In this document: piece after piece, positions 1 to 9,645 of the stretch
Layout: each line of letters starts with the position of its first letter
Numbering within the stretch: position 1 is the stretch's first letter
Assembly (NCBI GenBank): GCA_016183005.1
Contig: JACPFN010000006.1
Span: forward strand, 52,117 to 116,116
From: Candidatus Babelota bacterium
GTDB taxonomy: Bacteria; Babelota; Babeliae; Babelales; Chromulinivoraceae
Reading direction: 5' to 3'
DNA: 64,000 nucleotides
Program-made: the position numbers and the translations under genes
The notes under the pieces: generated by a model
The model's database searches: none
The model's input: the letters and a program-made list of their open reading frames with translations, nothing else
What the model was told of the DNA's origin: nothing

Positions 1-788
1 CTTTGCGTTCCCATTAAGTTGTGCATGTTGTGGCTTTTTTGATAAAAAGTAGTTTTTTGAAATGAATTTATTTGTGCTTCTAGTTTTGATATAGATTTTG
101 TTTTTTCTTGTGAAAATTTTTTCCAATCATTACAAATTTGAAGATACCGCTGTTGAACCTGTTGCTCTAATTCAATTTTGATGCGAACAACAGCATTGAT
201 ATTTCTTATTTGTACATAATCCTGGTTATAATAGGAAGTTTCAAAATGAGGAATATAATTAAATTCCTGTTTTTCGCAGTTATGAATAAGCTTAATACCA
301 ATAATAAGATACGCATTGATATCTGTAATCATTGATTTACAGAATATCTGCCACATATTAGAATTGGCAATATCTTCTCGATCAATAGTTACTTCGAGCC
401 ATTCTTTAGAATTTAAAAGTTCTGCAGTTGGGATTAAAGGTAACGTATCCGAAGTGTTTTTAAGAAGTGCGGTAAACATTGTCTGATTTTGTTGTAATGC
501 TGTATTATTTGTAACTTTTTCAAGTTTGGTTAAAAATATTAGATATAGATATGTTTTTTTTATATGTTCTATTTGATAACTATCAAGATTGATACCTTTT
601 GCACCAAATGAAAATTCAATATCCTTAAAAATTTCTTGAGTAAATGTATCTTGTGGATTTATGTTGTCGACAGGAAATTTAATTGCTGCAAGTATGTGTA
701 CAGGTTCATGGTCATTGAATTTTGTAGATTCTTGAGTAGATGAAAAAGTACAAGAAGAGATTATAAGAATTAATAAATATTGAAACAT
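1..788 (-). CDS. Exported hypothetical protein, possible lipoprotein (3' end outside window)
   Basis: An open frame runs from an ATG at 788 off the left edge of the window, about 262 codons without a stop. The N-terminus has a short hydrophobic stretch ending ILIISSC, which resembles a lipobox (I-S-S-C), so it may be an outer-membrane lipoprotein. The rest is mixed polar sequence, with a Gln/Lys-rich, probably helical part near residues 200-240. I recognise no family. The start lies 2 bases after the stop of the upstream gene on the same strand, so it is the third gene of an operon with two other exported unknowns. Confidence 0.7.
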   Translation of the reverse strand, partial: MFQYLLILIISSCTFSSTQESTKFNDHEPVHILAAIKFPVDNINPQDTFTQEIFKDIEFSFGAKGINLDSYQIEHIKKTYLYLIFLTKLEKVTNNTALQQNQTMFTALLKNTSDTLPLIPTAELLNSKEWLEVTIDREDIANSNMWQIFCKSMITDINAYLIIGIKLIHNCEKQEFNYIPHFETSYYNQDYVQIRNINAVVRIKIELEQQVQQRYLQICNDWKKFSQEKTKSISKLEAQINSFQKTTFYQKSHNMHNLMGTQ

Positions 789-790
789 AT

Positions 791-2062
791 TTATACACCT
801 TTAGTGGTAGAACTTTCTAGTTGCCGAGATGTAAATTTATATTGTTGATCTTTAAAGTAATTAGAAATTTCATTTTTAAAATTATCAATATTATTTTGAG
901 AAAATAATAGCTCTTGTGGCCCTTTAAGATTAAATTGAGCAATCGCTCCTGGTGATAAAAATCCAACTCCATGATACAAGAAAAGGTCATTGTAGTTTGC
1001 GGCAGGATATTTTTTAGATTTATTTTTTTTATTTGAAATAGTATTAGAGATTATGGTTCCGGTATTAATGTTTGTATATTCAGAAGGTTCTGCGCTACCA
1101 TGATCCCAAATTTTATATGCTACAGAATTTGGAGTTGGTTTAATTTTTATATGAAATGTTATTGGCTTAGTTGATAAATTTTGAAAGGCCATTTGATTAA
1201 TAGTAAAATTCTGTACTCCTTGATTTTGAGAAATCTGTTCAAGGGGAGTTATAAATTGTTCTTTAGATGAATTTTTCTTTTTTGATGATTGCATTACTGA
1301 CTGTGCAAAACATAAGGAGACTTTTTTGTTGTTGCGTGCATAGATTCCTAGTGTGCGGTATTTTTCAAGTCCATAGGTATCTCCAGATATCCAACGTGCC
1401 TTATTGAATATAATTCCAACATAAAATGGGTAAGAAACTTTATACAAAGTAATGTCACAAAAAATTTCATAACTTTTATGTGTATTCCATTCTGTAAAAA
1501 TAAAATTTTTAAATGCATCTTGATGTTGATCTGTTGTTGATGTGAATGGTATAGCCTCGTACTGCCAAAAACTTGACGTTTCTTCATCAAACTCCCAATC
1601 ACCTATTTGAAAAATATTTTTCCATGCCCTTGTTTGTGGTGTATACATGGTCCCGTTAGCAAATAATTGGTCATATAAAATAGGATTATCAAGATAATTT
1701 TGTGCAGGAACCTGCAGGCTTGTGACTGATTGTATATAGGATTGTGTACTTTCGGCCTCTTTTGATTGTTTATCTTGAATTATAGAGACCTGTTTTCTTG
1801 CTGTTTGAAAAATAGAAGATATGTTAGACATTAGATTTTTTTGTGCTTCTGAAGTGCTTGTAAAGAAATAATTTGTATCGTTATTTAAATTGGTTTGTTC
1901 CTGTTGAATATCATTAAAAGTATTTGAAAATTCGTTAGTGATGTCCTTATTCGCTTGAGTTGCACCTACTTGTGCACCGACCATAAGTGCCATGTCTTTC
2001 ATCATGTTTGCGTGTATAGCTGTAGATATAAAAATAGATAAAAAAAATACTTTATATTTCAT
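791..2062 (-). CDS. Exported hypothetical protein with helical N-terminal region
   Basis: This 423-residue protein begins with a Sec-type signal peptide (MKYKVFFLSIFISTAIHA, cleavage likely after the final Ala). Residues about 30-110 are rich in Gln, Asn, Lys and Glu and look like a coiled coil. The remainder is richer in aromatic residues and probably beta-rich. I see no known domain or catalytic motif. It sits between two other exported unknowns, 12 bases after the upstream gene and 2 bases before the next, so the three are probably co-transcribed. Function unknown. Confidence 0.7.
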   Translation of the reverse strand: MKYKVFFLSIFISTAIHANMMKDMALMVGAQVGATQANKDITNEFSNTFNDIQQEQTNLNNDTNYFFTSTSEAQKNLMSNISSIFQTARKQVSIIQDKQSKEAESTQSYIQSVTSLQVPAQNYLDNPILYDQLFANGTMYTPQTRAWKNIFQIGDWEFDEETSSFWQYEAIPFTSTTDQHQDAFKNFIFTEWNTHKSYEIFCDITLYKVSYPFYVGIIFNKARWISGDTYGLEKYRTLGIYARNNKKVSLCFAQSVMQSSKKKNSSKEQFITPLEQISQNQGVQNFTINQMAFQNLSTKPITFHIKIKPTPNSVAYKIWDHGSAEPSEYTNINTGTIISNTISNKKNKSKKYPAANYNDLFLYHGVGFLSPGAIAQFNLKGPQELLFSQNNIDNFKNEISNYFKDQQYKFTSRQLESSTTKGV

Positions 2063-2074
2063 AATTTCCCTTTT

Positions 2075-3856
2075 TTAGGGTTGTTCAAGAAGAGAATCAG
2101 TTATGTTTGGCAAAGAGTTTTGTGATAATTCTGGCAATGAAGATAAAGTTGGTTCATTAGATTTTGTAGACCCAAAGGCAATAGCTGTATTGGATTTTCT
2201 TGGTGTATCTTTCCAGGTATTAATTAAGTCTTGCGCCTTTTGATAAACAACTCCTGAATTTAACGGATCTTTGCCTTTTTGTACAAGTTGAACATTTGTA
2301 ATCAAGGCTTCCATGACAGGATCTAATATACCCATGCCTGCAATGGCTGTAAAATCACCATAACATGCACGCATGATCTTAAATATTCCATCCCAGGAAT
2401 TAAGCCAATCTGGTTGTGCTATAAGAATTTGTTCAAAGATATTATCGCCGAGTCTCATGCATATATATAAGTCAGAAGATTGATCATTGTTATAGTTTTT
2501 GACAACCAAGTTGTCCTTTGTTTTAAAATAAGCAATTGGGTGTGGTTTTTCATGAGGATTATAGATGAGTCCTTCATTTGCAGCTTCAACAATATGTTCA
2601 GGCCATTTGATTGATTTAGATTGAGCAGAAAGTTTTTTTGCTAAGTATGGAATTATTTTGATAGCTCGCATATCATCATAGCGAAAATTTAGTATAGGAG
2701 GATTCATCTTTTTTAGTGCAATTAAAAAATTATCATCACTAAAAAGTTGTGAAGTGCTTTGCAGTTGTTTTAAAGGTGCTGTTTTGATTGGGTTTATTGT
2801 ATTCTTTAAATGGGGAGCGAATTTTTGCTTAGCAAGTTCTAGGTCTTTTTGTAAATGAACAGAAGGAGTTTTTGTTTTCATCTCTGCAATGATGCTTTGA
2901 TTGCTTTGCGTATCTGCATATAAAAAATTATTAATATCTTCTGCCATATTAACAAAACTAGAAAAATTCGTAGATCCTTTTGTGTTCTGTTTATTAAGAT
3001 AATTTGTCATAAGATGAAAAAATTCAACATAGCTTGCAAGGGCGCGCAATGAAGATGATTTAAAGTTTTGTAGTTCTGGTTCTATTTGTTCAATGATAAG
3101 GTGCGTGAGGTTGGTACTATAATCATTTTGAATTGCGATTTTACCAATATAGGTAGCAAATGATTGTGGTATATGTGGCGTATAGCTTCTGATGGCACTG
3201 TTAAATTGTGATTCAATGATTGCAATTAAATGATTTATGATCATTGTTTTTTTGTTCATATCATAATCATCTTCTGAGGTAATGAAATTTGATATATTAA
3301 CTTGTAAATCTCCACTTGAGTTTTGAACTATTCCGGGATGGTGCAAATTAAAGTTCATGAAGATACCCATAAGGTAATGATATAGTTCATTTAAAACATT
3401 GATATGAACTTTTCTAAATAACGGAATAAAATCAGGATTAGCTATAAAGCCATTAATCATGGCATCAAACTTTTCGGCAACTTCGGGATAGTTTTTAAAG
3501 ATCTCTATTCCTTTGGGATAGTGCTTAAATGCATCTGGAGCAGTTTTAAGCAATGTTAATTTGGAGGCTTGTAAAAGATTATTAATCTTTGGTGGAACTG
3601 TAGCTTTATTTTGCCTGTTCTGTATTCCTTGATATAAGGTTTGTTTATTTTCAATAGTTCCAAAGGTTGGATAGCTAGGAACCGTTGCTATTAAATTATT
3701 TATAGATTTTTGGTTTTCAAATGTTAGTGGTGAAGAATAGAATATCTGTGATGGAGATTTATCATTTGATGTTAAATTTTTGGTACTACCTTGAGGTTTT
3801 GCATAAATATTTATAGTTAAAAAAAAGAGAGAGAGAAATAGCAATAATTGCTTCAT
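2075..3856 (-). CDS. Exported hypothetical protein, 593 aa
   Basis: The protein has a clear signal peptide (MKQLLLFLSLFFLTINIYA, then KPQ). The mature part is about 570 residues, with predicted helices in the middle and a low-complexity Ser/Thr/Asn/Pro tail. There is no membrane segment after the signal peptide and no motif I recognise. It is the first gene of the leftward operon; its promoter should lie in the 152-base AT-rich gap shared with the divergent M23 peptidase gene. Function unknown, though export is well supported. Confidence 0.7.
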   Translation of the reverse strand: MKQLLLFLSLFFLTINIYAKPQGSTKNLTSNDKSPSQIFYSSPLTFENQKSINNLIATVPSYPTFGTIENKQTLYQGIQNRQNKATVPPKINNLLQASKLTLLKTAPDAFKHYPKGIEIFKNYPEVAEKFDAMINGFIANPDFIPLFRKVHINVLNELYHYLMGIFMNFNLHHPGIVQNSSGDLQVNISNFITSEDDYDMNKKTMIINHLIAIIESQFNSAIRSYTPHIPQSFATYIGKIAIQNDYSTNLTHLIIEQIEPELQNFKSSSLRALASYVEFFHLMTNYLNKQNTKGSTNFSSFVNMAEDINNFLYADTQSNQSIIAEMKTKTPSVHLQKDLELAKQKFAPHLKNTINPIKTAPLKQLQSTSQLFSDDNFLIALKKMNPPILNFRYDDMRAIKIIPYLAKKLSAQSKSIKWPEHIVEAANEGLIYNPHEKPHPIAYFKTKDNLVVKNYNNDQSSDLYICMRLGDNIFEQILIAQPDWLNSWDGIFKIMRACYGDFTAIAGMGILDPVMEALITNVQLVQKGKDPLNSGVVYQKAQDLINTWKDTPRKSNTAIAFGSTKSNEPTLSSLPELSQNSLPNITDSLLEQP

Positions 3857-4008
3857 CGGTATTTACCTTTAATATTTTTTTAATATATAAAAAAGTAAAT
3901 AAAAAAAAGCAATGTTTTCTTTTTAGTTTTTGTTACAATAAATTATATAAAAATCTTTTATATGGTTTATTTTGGTTAAAAAATTATTTAAAAATTTAAG
4001 GATTATTA

Positions 4009-5220
4009 ATGTTTTTACAAGGACGCTATCTTTTTGCGATTATATTTTTATCTATTACTGGTTTTGTTGGTCGCAAAATGTATCTTTATTATTTTGACAC
4101 TACGCCACCCGTTGTAACAATCCAAGGATTTGAAGATGAAAAGGGGTACAGTGGAGACGTTCAGGGATCAATAAAGGGTAGTTCTAAATATAAAATCTCT
4201 CATGTTTCAATGTGGCTTGATGGTACAGCTATGCATGAAGAATTTAAGGTTAACAGAAAGCAATTTGATCATCCAATATCAATACCTTGTAAATCTATTA
4301 CAGACGGTCGTCATACTATTAAATTTGAGGTTGTTGATGCAACCAAGAATAAAAATATTACAGTTGTTGAAAAAACTTTTTACACAGATAATTTACCATT
4401 ACAAGCTTCACTTGTTCCGTTAAATTCAGCAAGTAAGGCATCACAGGGACGCTGTCTATATATTCAACTGCAAGTTAATAAACCTGTGCGCAGTGCGATA
4501 ATTAATATTTTGCAAAATCAATATAAGTTCTTTCCTGAGTATAAAAATTCATCGATCTTAGAGGCGATTGTTCCTATTGAATGTGAGCAAGAGCCTGGAG
4601 ATTATCCATATACAGTTGAAGTTATAGATTATTTAGGCGCATCTCTGATCTTAGAAGGAAAAATGCACGTCATAAGTTTTCCATTTAAAAGAAAAAATCT
4701 TAACATTACAGGAAATAAGCTTCAAACGGAACTTGAATTTACAAAGCTTCAGGAACAAGATCTAGAAGAAATTATGGATAAATTAGCAAAAGCTTCTTCT
4801 GGTGAAAAATTATGGACAGGTGTTTTTGAAGTTCCAATAGCAATGAAGGGCATTACTACTGATTTTGGAGTAATACGTACATCTCAAGAGCGTGGTAGAA
4901 AAGTTCACAAAGCGCTCGATTTGGTAGCAGATCCTAAAAGTGTTATTTGGTCATCAAATAATGGTATCGTTGTTTTAAAGGATCGTTTTACTCATACTGG
5001 AAACACAGTTGTTGTTGATCATGGCTGTGGTATTTTAAGTCTCTATTGTCACTTGCTTGATTATGCAGATAATATTCAGGTTGGACAAAGAATTAAAAAG
5101 GGTCATCCTCTTGGGCGTATGGGTATGACAGGTTATGCAAGTGGTGATCATTTGCATTGGGAAATTAGGGTTAATAATGTTGCTGTTGAGCCAATGCAGT
5201 GGACTCAGCGTTGGAATTGA
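4009..5220 (+). CDS. M23-family (LytM-type) metallopeptidase, membrane-anchored
   Basis: The C-terminal third matches the zinc peptidase M23 domain that cuts peptide cross-bridges in peptidoglycan. H300 and D304 form the HxxxD zinc motif, H348 lies in LYCHL, and H381-L-H383 is the HLH motif. The surrounding GNTVVVDHG and GMTGYASGDHLHWEIR are typical. An N-terminal hydrophobic segment (about residues 8-25) is probably an uncleaved anchor. Residues about 30-220 begin with PPVVTI and look Ig-like. All metal ligands are present, so activity is plausible, in the periplasm. A strong terminator follows, so transcription probably ends here. The gene ends in TGA. Confidence 0.9.
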   Translation: MFLQGRYLFAIIFLSITGFVGRKMYLYYFDTTPPVVTIQGFEDEKGYSGDVQGSIKGSSKYKISHVSMWLDGTAMHEEFKVNRKQFDHPISIPCKSITDGRHTIKFEVVDATKNKNITVVEKTFYTDNLPLQASLVPLNSASKASQGRCLYIQLQVNKPVRSAIINILQNQYKFFPEYKNSSILEAIVPIECEQEPGDYPYTVEVIDYLGASLILEGKMHVISFPFKRKNLNITGNKLQTELEFTKLQEQDLEEIMDKLAKASSGEKLWTGVFEVPIAMKGITTDFGVIRTSQERGRKVHKALDLVADPKSVIWSSNNGIVVLKDRFTHTGNTVVVDHGCGILSLYCHLLDYADNIQVGQRIKKGHPLGRMGMTGYASGDHLHWEIRVNNVAVEPMQWTQRWN

Positions 5221-5256
5221 TTTTAAAATAAGATGATTAACTGATTATGTTTTAAG

Positions 5257-5305
5257 TTAAGGGTTTAATTTATTAGGAGTAAATTAAATCCTTAATCTCT
5301 TTTTT
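5257..5305 (+). terminator. Intrinsic terminator after the M23 peptidase gene
   Basis: A 16-bp stem (5257-5272 with 5280-5295, one G-T wobble) closes a 7-base loop and is followed by TCTCTTTTTT. It lies 36 bases after the peptidase stop and just before the ribosome-binding site of the next gene. Confidence 0.8.
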
Positions 5306-5316
5306 AAGGAGCTTAT

Positions 5317-5886
5317 ATGATTAAAAATAGATATATTTATTTTTATATTTTATTTCCTTTTTTTTTAACTGGTTCAGATAGGCAGAATGATCTAGAGGTA
5401 GATCATGAAAATGATTTACGGGGAGTGTACAACGCTATAAGATCTTTTTTAACAAAGCCTTTTTTGAATGGAGATAGTGGTAATTTTGATAGAAATAGCT
5501 TGATATCTACAACTAGGCCTACTTCTAGCGTGATTGGGCGAGTGATAATTACAAATGAGCAATCAGATATTTGTGATCCTGTTGAGAAAAAAGTAAAACA
5601 AAATAATATTTGTGCCAACTCTATCGATTTTTCTCGAGTTATTGTATATGCGCGAGCATCTAATTTATCGGTTCTTAAGATTCCAAGTAGGCCAACTAGT
5701 GCAAGAAAAAAAATGAAAGAGATTCCGCACTATATGGCTTCAACTCAAAGTTTTGAAAAGAAGAAGGAATTGAATAGATGTGCAAGAGAAGTTAAAAATA
5801 AAAAGGAGGAACGATCTCTTTTTTTATTTAATCAATCAGAAGTAAAAACTAGAGAAGTTGGTGGAGTGCGAGAAATTTTTAGATAA
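5317..5886 (+). CDS. Small exported hypothetical protein
   Basis: This 189-residue protein starts 5 bases after a perfect AAGGAG ribosome-binding site. The first 20 residues (MIKNRYIYFYILFPFFLTGS) form a signal peptide with an aromatic-rich core. The mature part is basic, especially in the Lys/Arg/Glu-rich last 60 residues, and has two Cys near residues 86 and 97. I recognise no domain. A terminator precedes it and the next gene converges on it, so it is probably a single-gene unit. Confidence 0.6.
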   Translation: MIKNRYIYFYILFPFFLTGSDRQNDLEVDHENDLRGVYNAIRSFLTKPFLNGDSGNFDRNSLISTTRPTSSVIGRVIITNEQSDICDPVEKKVKQNNICANSIDFSRVIVYARASNLSVLKIPSRPTSARKKMKEIPHYMASTQSFEKKKELNRCAREVKNKKEERSLFLFNQSEVKTREVGGVREIFR

Positions 5887-6120
5887 ATCAGAGTTTAAGG
5901 TTTAGACAAATAATTAAAATTATTTAAGTTGGCAGGATACTAATTTAAAGTATACGTTTTATTTAGAATGAAACTTTTAATAGTAATATAATTATATTAC
6001 GCTATAGATAATATTTACAAATAACTTGAATAGCATAGCTAACTTATAATATAAAATCACAAAACTTTTCTTGCGGTTTCTTAAATATCTTTAGTGACAT
6101 CATTTAAAGCTTTTTTATTT

Positions 6121-7671
6121 TTATGAAGCAAAGCTTAAATTAAGTTTTGAGATAAGATATTTAATATCATTATCTGCAAAGCGTATACCAAATCCGAAGA
6201 ATGCTGTTGCATTTTGACTTACAAAGTCATCAAATCCAAATGTTGTATAAATATTGTTAAATATAAATACTCTATTAAGCCATTTTAAATGGGGACGGCG
6301 AAGTTTTAAGAACTCAAGACGTTGTTGACCTTTAAAATCAAATGCTTCAAGAGAGGTTATCCAAGATAATTTTTCAGTTGAAAGCGGTATAAAGTAATCT
6401 GCTCCAACACCAAATGTTCCCTCAAAAAGCCCTACACGCATTGCAAAGTTATTATAAATTTTTCCGAATTGAAAACCATATGCAAATTGTTTACGCTCTT
6501 GTTTTACGATATATGGTGAAAATTCTCTACGGTTAAATGAAGCGAAGCCATTTTCTGGATCTGTTGGAATTTCATCGTATGGTATCGGCTCATAGGTGTT
6601 TTCTCTTGAGTTCATATAGGTATTATAAATATGTCGTCGTTCTACAAATCCTTTTTCAGATGTTGCAATTTGTCCCATATAAAAAGAGTTACCATTTGTG
6701 CAGAGTCTTAGATTAAAATAACCTTTACTGTCGGTAAATTTAAATTGATCAACGGGGCGATGCATGTTTTCTGAATGGGCGTCAACAATAACGCTCATGT
6801 TTTCAACTTTTGCTAAATAATTTTTAACACTGTTGACCGCTGTTTTTATATCACGATACATATCATCTTCATTGATGAGCTTACCAAGTAATCCTTTACC
6901 ATCATCGATTTTTTGAGAGATTGAAGTGATACTGCTAAATGTTTGATGTGCTTCATCAGCAGCCTTTGTAAGTGATTCTGTAGATGTTGTTAAGTTATCT
7001 TTAAGTGCAGGAAGGTCATCTTTAAGTGTCATTGTAGCAGAGCTGATATTTTGGATAGCTTTTTTAAGGTTATCTTCATTATCAGTGAAAACATGATCAA
7101 GCGATGATGATATGCGATCAATTTTTGCAGATGCATTTGCAAGATTTTCAATTAATGATTTTAATTGTTCAGATTTTTCTTGACCAGTAAATGCTTCTTT
7201 AATGCTGTCAGTTACTTGTTCAACATGAGTTGCAATGTTTTTAAATTTAAAAAGAAGTTCATCCACAGAAACTGCTTCGCGTCCAGGTCTTGCAAGTGCG
7301 TTACCAGAAGGAAGCTTTGGAAGCATTGGGTCACCAGGAACGAGTTCGAGATATTTAGTTCCAATAAGACCTTCTTGGCGTACGATTGCGTATGCATTAT
7401 CATAAAGATTATATTTTTTATTAACCATGATGTCTGCTTGTGCTTTACCATTCGATAAAAGCTCTATGTTTTCAATCCATCCAACCTTGACTCCAGAAAT
7501 TTTAACTTCTGCTTTTTTGGAAAGACCAGAAACATCATCGAATGAGACTTTATAAGGAACGTACCCTGTTGAGCTAAATCTAAATGCACCAATTCCAATC
7601 GTCATCGCAATAAATATAGCAATGGCTATTATTACAAATAAGCCAACTTTAGTTTCAGTTTTAATTTGCAA
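6121..7671 (-). CDS. MCE-domain (MlaD-like) protein with a barrel-like C-terminal region
   Basis: The start is TTG at 7671, supported by GGAG six bases upstream. Residues about 8-29 are one membrane anchor, followed by an MCE domain (about 30-120) with hallmark SGLSKKAEVKISGVKVGWI and GLIGTKYLELVPG. Such proteins bind lipid in the periplasm for ABC-type lipid transporters of the Mla family. Residues about 130-290 are helical. Residues 310-516 are unlike ordinary MlaD: alternating hydrophobic and aromatic strands (FGVGADYFIPL, ATAFFGFGIRF) resembling an outer-membrane barrel. It is last in the type II secretion operon, 12 bases after the gspK-like gene. No Mla ATPase or permease is visible here. 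Confidence 0.85.
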   Translation of the reverse strand: MQIKTETKVGLFVIIAIAIFIAMTIGIGAFRFSSTGYVPYKVSFDDVSGLSKKAEVKISGVKVGWIENIELLSNGKAQADIMVNKKYNLYDNAYAIVRQEGLIGTKYLELVPGDPMLPKLPSGNALARPGREAVSVDELLFKFKNIATHVEQVTDSIKEAFTGQEKSEQLKSLIENLANASAKIDRISSSLDHVFTDNEDNLKKAIQNISSATMTLKDDLPALKDNLTTSTESLTKAADEAHQTFSSITSISQKIDDGKGLLGKLINEDDMYRDIKTAVNSVKNYLAKVENMSVIVDAHSENMHRPVDQFKFTDSKGYFNLRLCTNGNSFYMGQIATSEKGFVERRHIYNTYMNSRENTYEPIPYDEIPTDPENGFASFNRREFSPYIVKQERKQFAYGFQFGKIYNNFAMRVGLFEGTFGVGADYFIPLSTEKLSWITSLEAFDFKGQQRLEFLKLRRPHLKWLNRVFIFNNIYTTFGFDDFVSQNATAFFGFGIRFADNDIKYLISKLNLSFAS

Positions 7672-7683
7672 AATATTCTCCGT

Positions 7684-8760
7684 TTAAATTTGACTTGTCT
7701 TAAGGATATCAAAACCGGTCAAATGTTGCTTGGTATTTGCTTTTACTATAGTAAAAATAGAAGAAATTGTCTCTCCTATTCTTGCTTTGACCAACAAGGA
7801 GAATATATTAACTTCAAAAGTTGTCGTCAATATAGATTTTATTTCTTGTGGTAAATCTTTATATTCTTTTTGATAAAAATCTTTAAAACAATGGTCCCAA
7901 GTGCTGCTGTATACACTAGAAGTAGAGGTATCTTCTTTTCGATTTATATAGGGTTTAATTTTTTCTAAAAACTTTTGAATATCTTCTTTGGTGAGATTTT
8001 CTTTAATTTTTAAATCTAAAAGAGTTAACCATGAATTTGAAAACATCAATGGATTAATAATTTTTAAAGGCTCTTGTTCTATGTCTGTATAAACCGTAAA
8101 GATATCAGTTAAAAATAATTTTTTATTGTTATTACTAAAATCAATAAAGGCTGTATCGGAAAACTGTTGATTAAAATCTTTATCTGCTAATAGTTCAAGA
8201 GGATCATTAAACTCTGATTTTCTATTTTTTAATATATTTTCAAATGCATTCATCAAAGAAGGCCTTCCTGTTATTGTTGAAATTCTATCAAATAGCCAGG
8301 TACATAATTTTTTGCAATCATTTGGTTTTCCTTCGTTGAGAAATTTTTTCTTATCAAAATCATACAAGCTATTAATATTAAGTTTACCATGCTCAGATTG
8401 AATGCTAAGGCTTATAGTTGCATCGAAGTGGTCTATTGCATGAGTTAATTTAAACTGCCTTTCCTTGTTTAAATAAGGAAAGATAGCACTTAAAATTTTT
8501 TGTTCTAAGTTTTCTTCTTGTTCTTGATTTTGTGGCAATGAACTCTTCGTAGTATTTTTTTCGTTCTTTTTTATAGTGAAAAGCGATTCTGCAAGACTTA
8601 TAGAACTTAAAGCGAGTTCCTGGCATTGTTGTTCTTGCGCGATGAGTTTGCTGAACTGTCTATATACAATGGTGCGTGAAAAACAGAGTGATATTAACAC
8701 AGAGCAGACAGATAAAATTCCAAATAATAAAAAAAGAATATATCCCTGTTTATTATGCAT
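7684..8760 (-). CDS. GspK-like minor pseudopilin of type II secretion
   Basis: The N-terminus (MHNKQGYILFLLFGILSV) has a short basic leader ending in Gly and then a hydrophobic helix, as in type II secretion pseudopilins. Length (358 aa), the HGKLNINSL segment and the place directly after a gspJ-like gene all suit GspK, the large minor pseudopilin that caps the pseudopilus tip. The conserved Glu at position +5 is absent, as is usual for GspK. It overlaps the gspJ-like gene by 8 bases. The assignment rests on context and length more than on a diagnostic motif. Confidence 0.65.
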   Translation of the reverse strand: MHNKQGYILFLLFGILSVCSVLISLCFSRTIVYRQFSKLIAQEQQCQELALSSISLAESLFTIKKNEKNTTKSSLPQNQEQEENLEQKILSAIFPYLNKERQFKLTHAIDHFDATISLSIQSEHGKLNINSLYDFDKKKFLNEGKPNDCKKLCTWLFDRISTITGRPSLMNAFENILKNRKSEFNDPLELLADKDFNQQFSDTAFIDFSNNNKKLFLTDIFTVYTDIEQEPLKIINPLMFSNSWLTLLDLKIKENLTKEDIQKFLEKIKPYINRKEDTSTSSVYSSTWDHCFKDFYQKEYKDLPQEIKSILTTTFEVNIFSLLVKARIGETISSIFTIVKANTKQHLTGFDILKTSQI

Positions 8761-9643
8761 GAGTAGATCCTATAGCGCTTTGCTTTGCGGCATTTTGTAT
8801 TCGATCCATAATAGAACTTGCATTAGATAAATTTGTTTGTGTCGCTTCACTTTCTTTTTCGTATCTTTTTTTTGCAATTGATTTTAACGAAACATTTTTT
8901 GTTTGCGGTATCATACAATAAAAAACATGTTGAGTTTCTGGTTTAAAGGCAGATTCTTGTAAAAGAATTGTTATACGAATAATGTTAGGCAATTTAGATT
9001 CTTTTTCTTTTTCATCCTTTTTTTCTTTTTCTTGTTGCTCGGTCCATTGTTCTACCCATTTAAAATTCCATTCTTTTTCAGATGTCTCTATAGAGCCATA
9101 TTCAATTTTACATTTTTTAATATTTTCAGTAACTGTATAAAATGCTCCATCCTTGATTTTTGTTGGATTAAACTCATTAGATATGTGCCCCTCTTCTTTT
9201 CTTTGTAAAATAAAAAAATTCTCTTTCTTGGAATCCTCTTTTAATATATATACAATTCTTGCAATTCTATGCTCTGCTGTAGGATAAGCTTGAAGTGTAT
9301 TGGTGGTGACAAAGGTCATAAAATCTAATTGCCCATCCTTGGTTTGAGCATAAAAATAGTTGTTTTCTTTTATATCTGGATTCTTTTGTTCAGAGTTTTT
9401 ATTTTGCTTCTTGGTTATATCAGCTTGTGTAAACCATACAGGAGAAAGTCCTAAAAGATCTTGAGTCATTCTTCTTTGTAGAATCATAATAGAAAGATCT
9501 TGCGAGGTTATGCTTTGAATTTTATTACAGCTTTTGCTGATCTGATTATACATAGTAAGGGCAGCGGTTAAAAAAATAGAGGATATCATAAGCCCAATAA
9601 CTAATTCAATGATAGAGAATCCTGGTTTTAAGTAATATTTCAT
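8753..9643 (-). CDS. GspJ-like minor pseudopilin
   Basis: The N-terminus carries a textbook prepilin peptidase site: a short basic leader, KPG, then FSIIELVIGLMISS, with Phe at +1 and Glu at +5. A hydrophobic helix follows and then about 260 residues of globular domain with a Lys/Glu-rich insertion near residues 200-220. Its size and its order after the gspI-like gene and before the gspK-like gene fit GspJ. The start is 2 bases after the upstream stop and the stop overlaps the next gene, showing tight co-transcription. Confidence 0.75.
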   Translation of the reverse strand: MKYYLKPGFSIIELVIGLMISSIFLTAALTMYNQISKSCNKIQSITSQDLSIMILQRRMTQDLLGLSPVWFTQADITKKQNKNSEQKNPDIKENNYFYAQTKDGQLDFMTFVTTNTLQAYPTAEHRIARIVYILKEDSKKENFFILQRKEEGHISNEFNPTKIKDGAFYTVTENIKKCKIEYGSIETSEKEWNFKWVEQWTEQQEKEKKDEKEKESKLPNIIRITILLQESAFKPETQHVFYCMIPQTKNVSLKSIAKKRYEKESEATQTNLSNASSIMDRIQNAAKQSAIGSTHA

Positions 9644-9645
9644 AA

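Noticed and set aside
7165..7458. 97-codon plus-strand open frame inside the MCE gene
   Set aside because: It is antisense to the conserved MCE domain and has no start signal.
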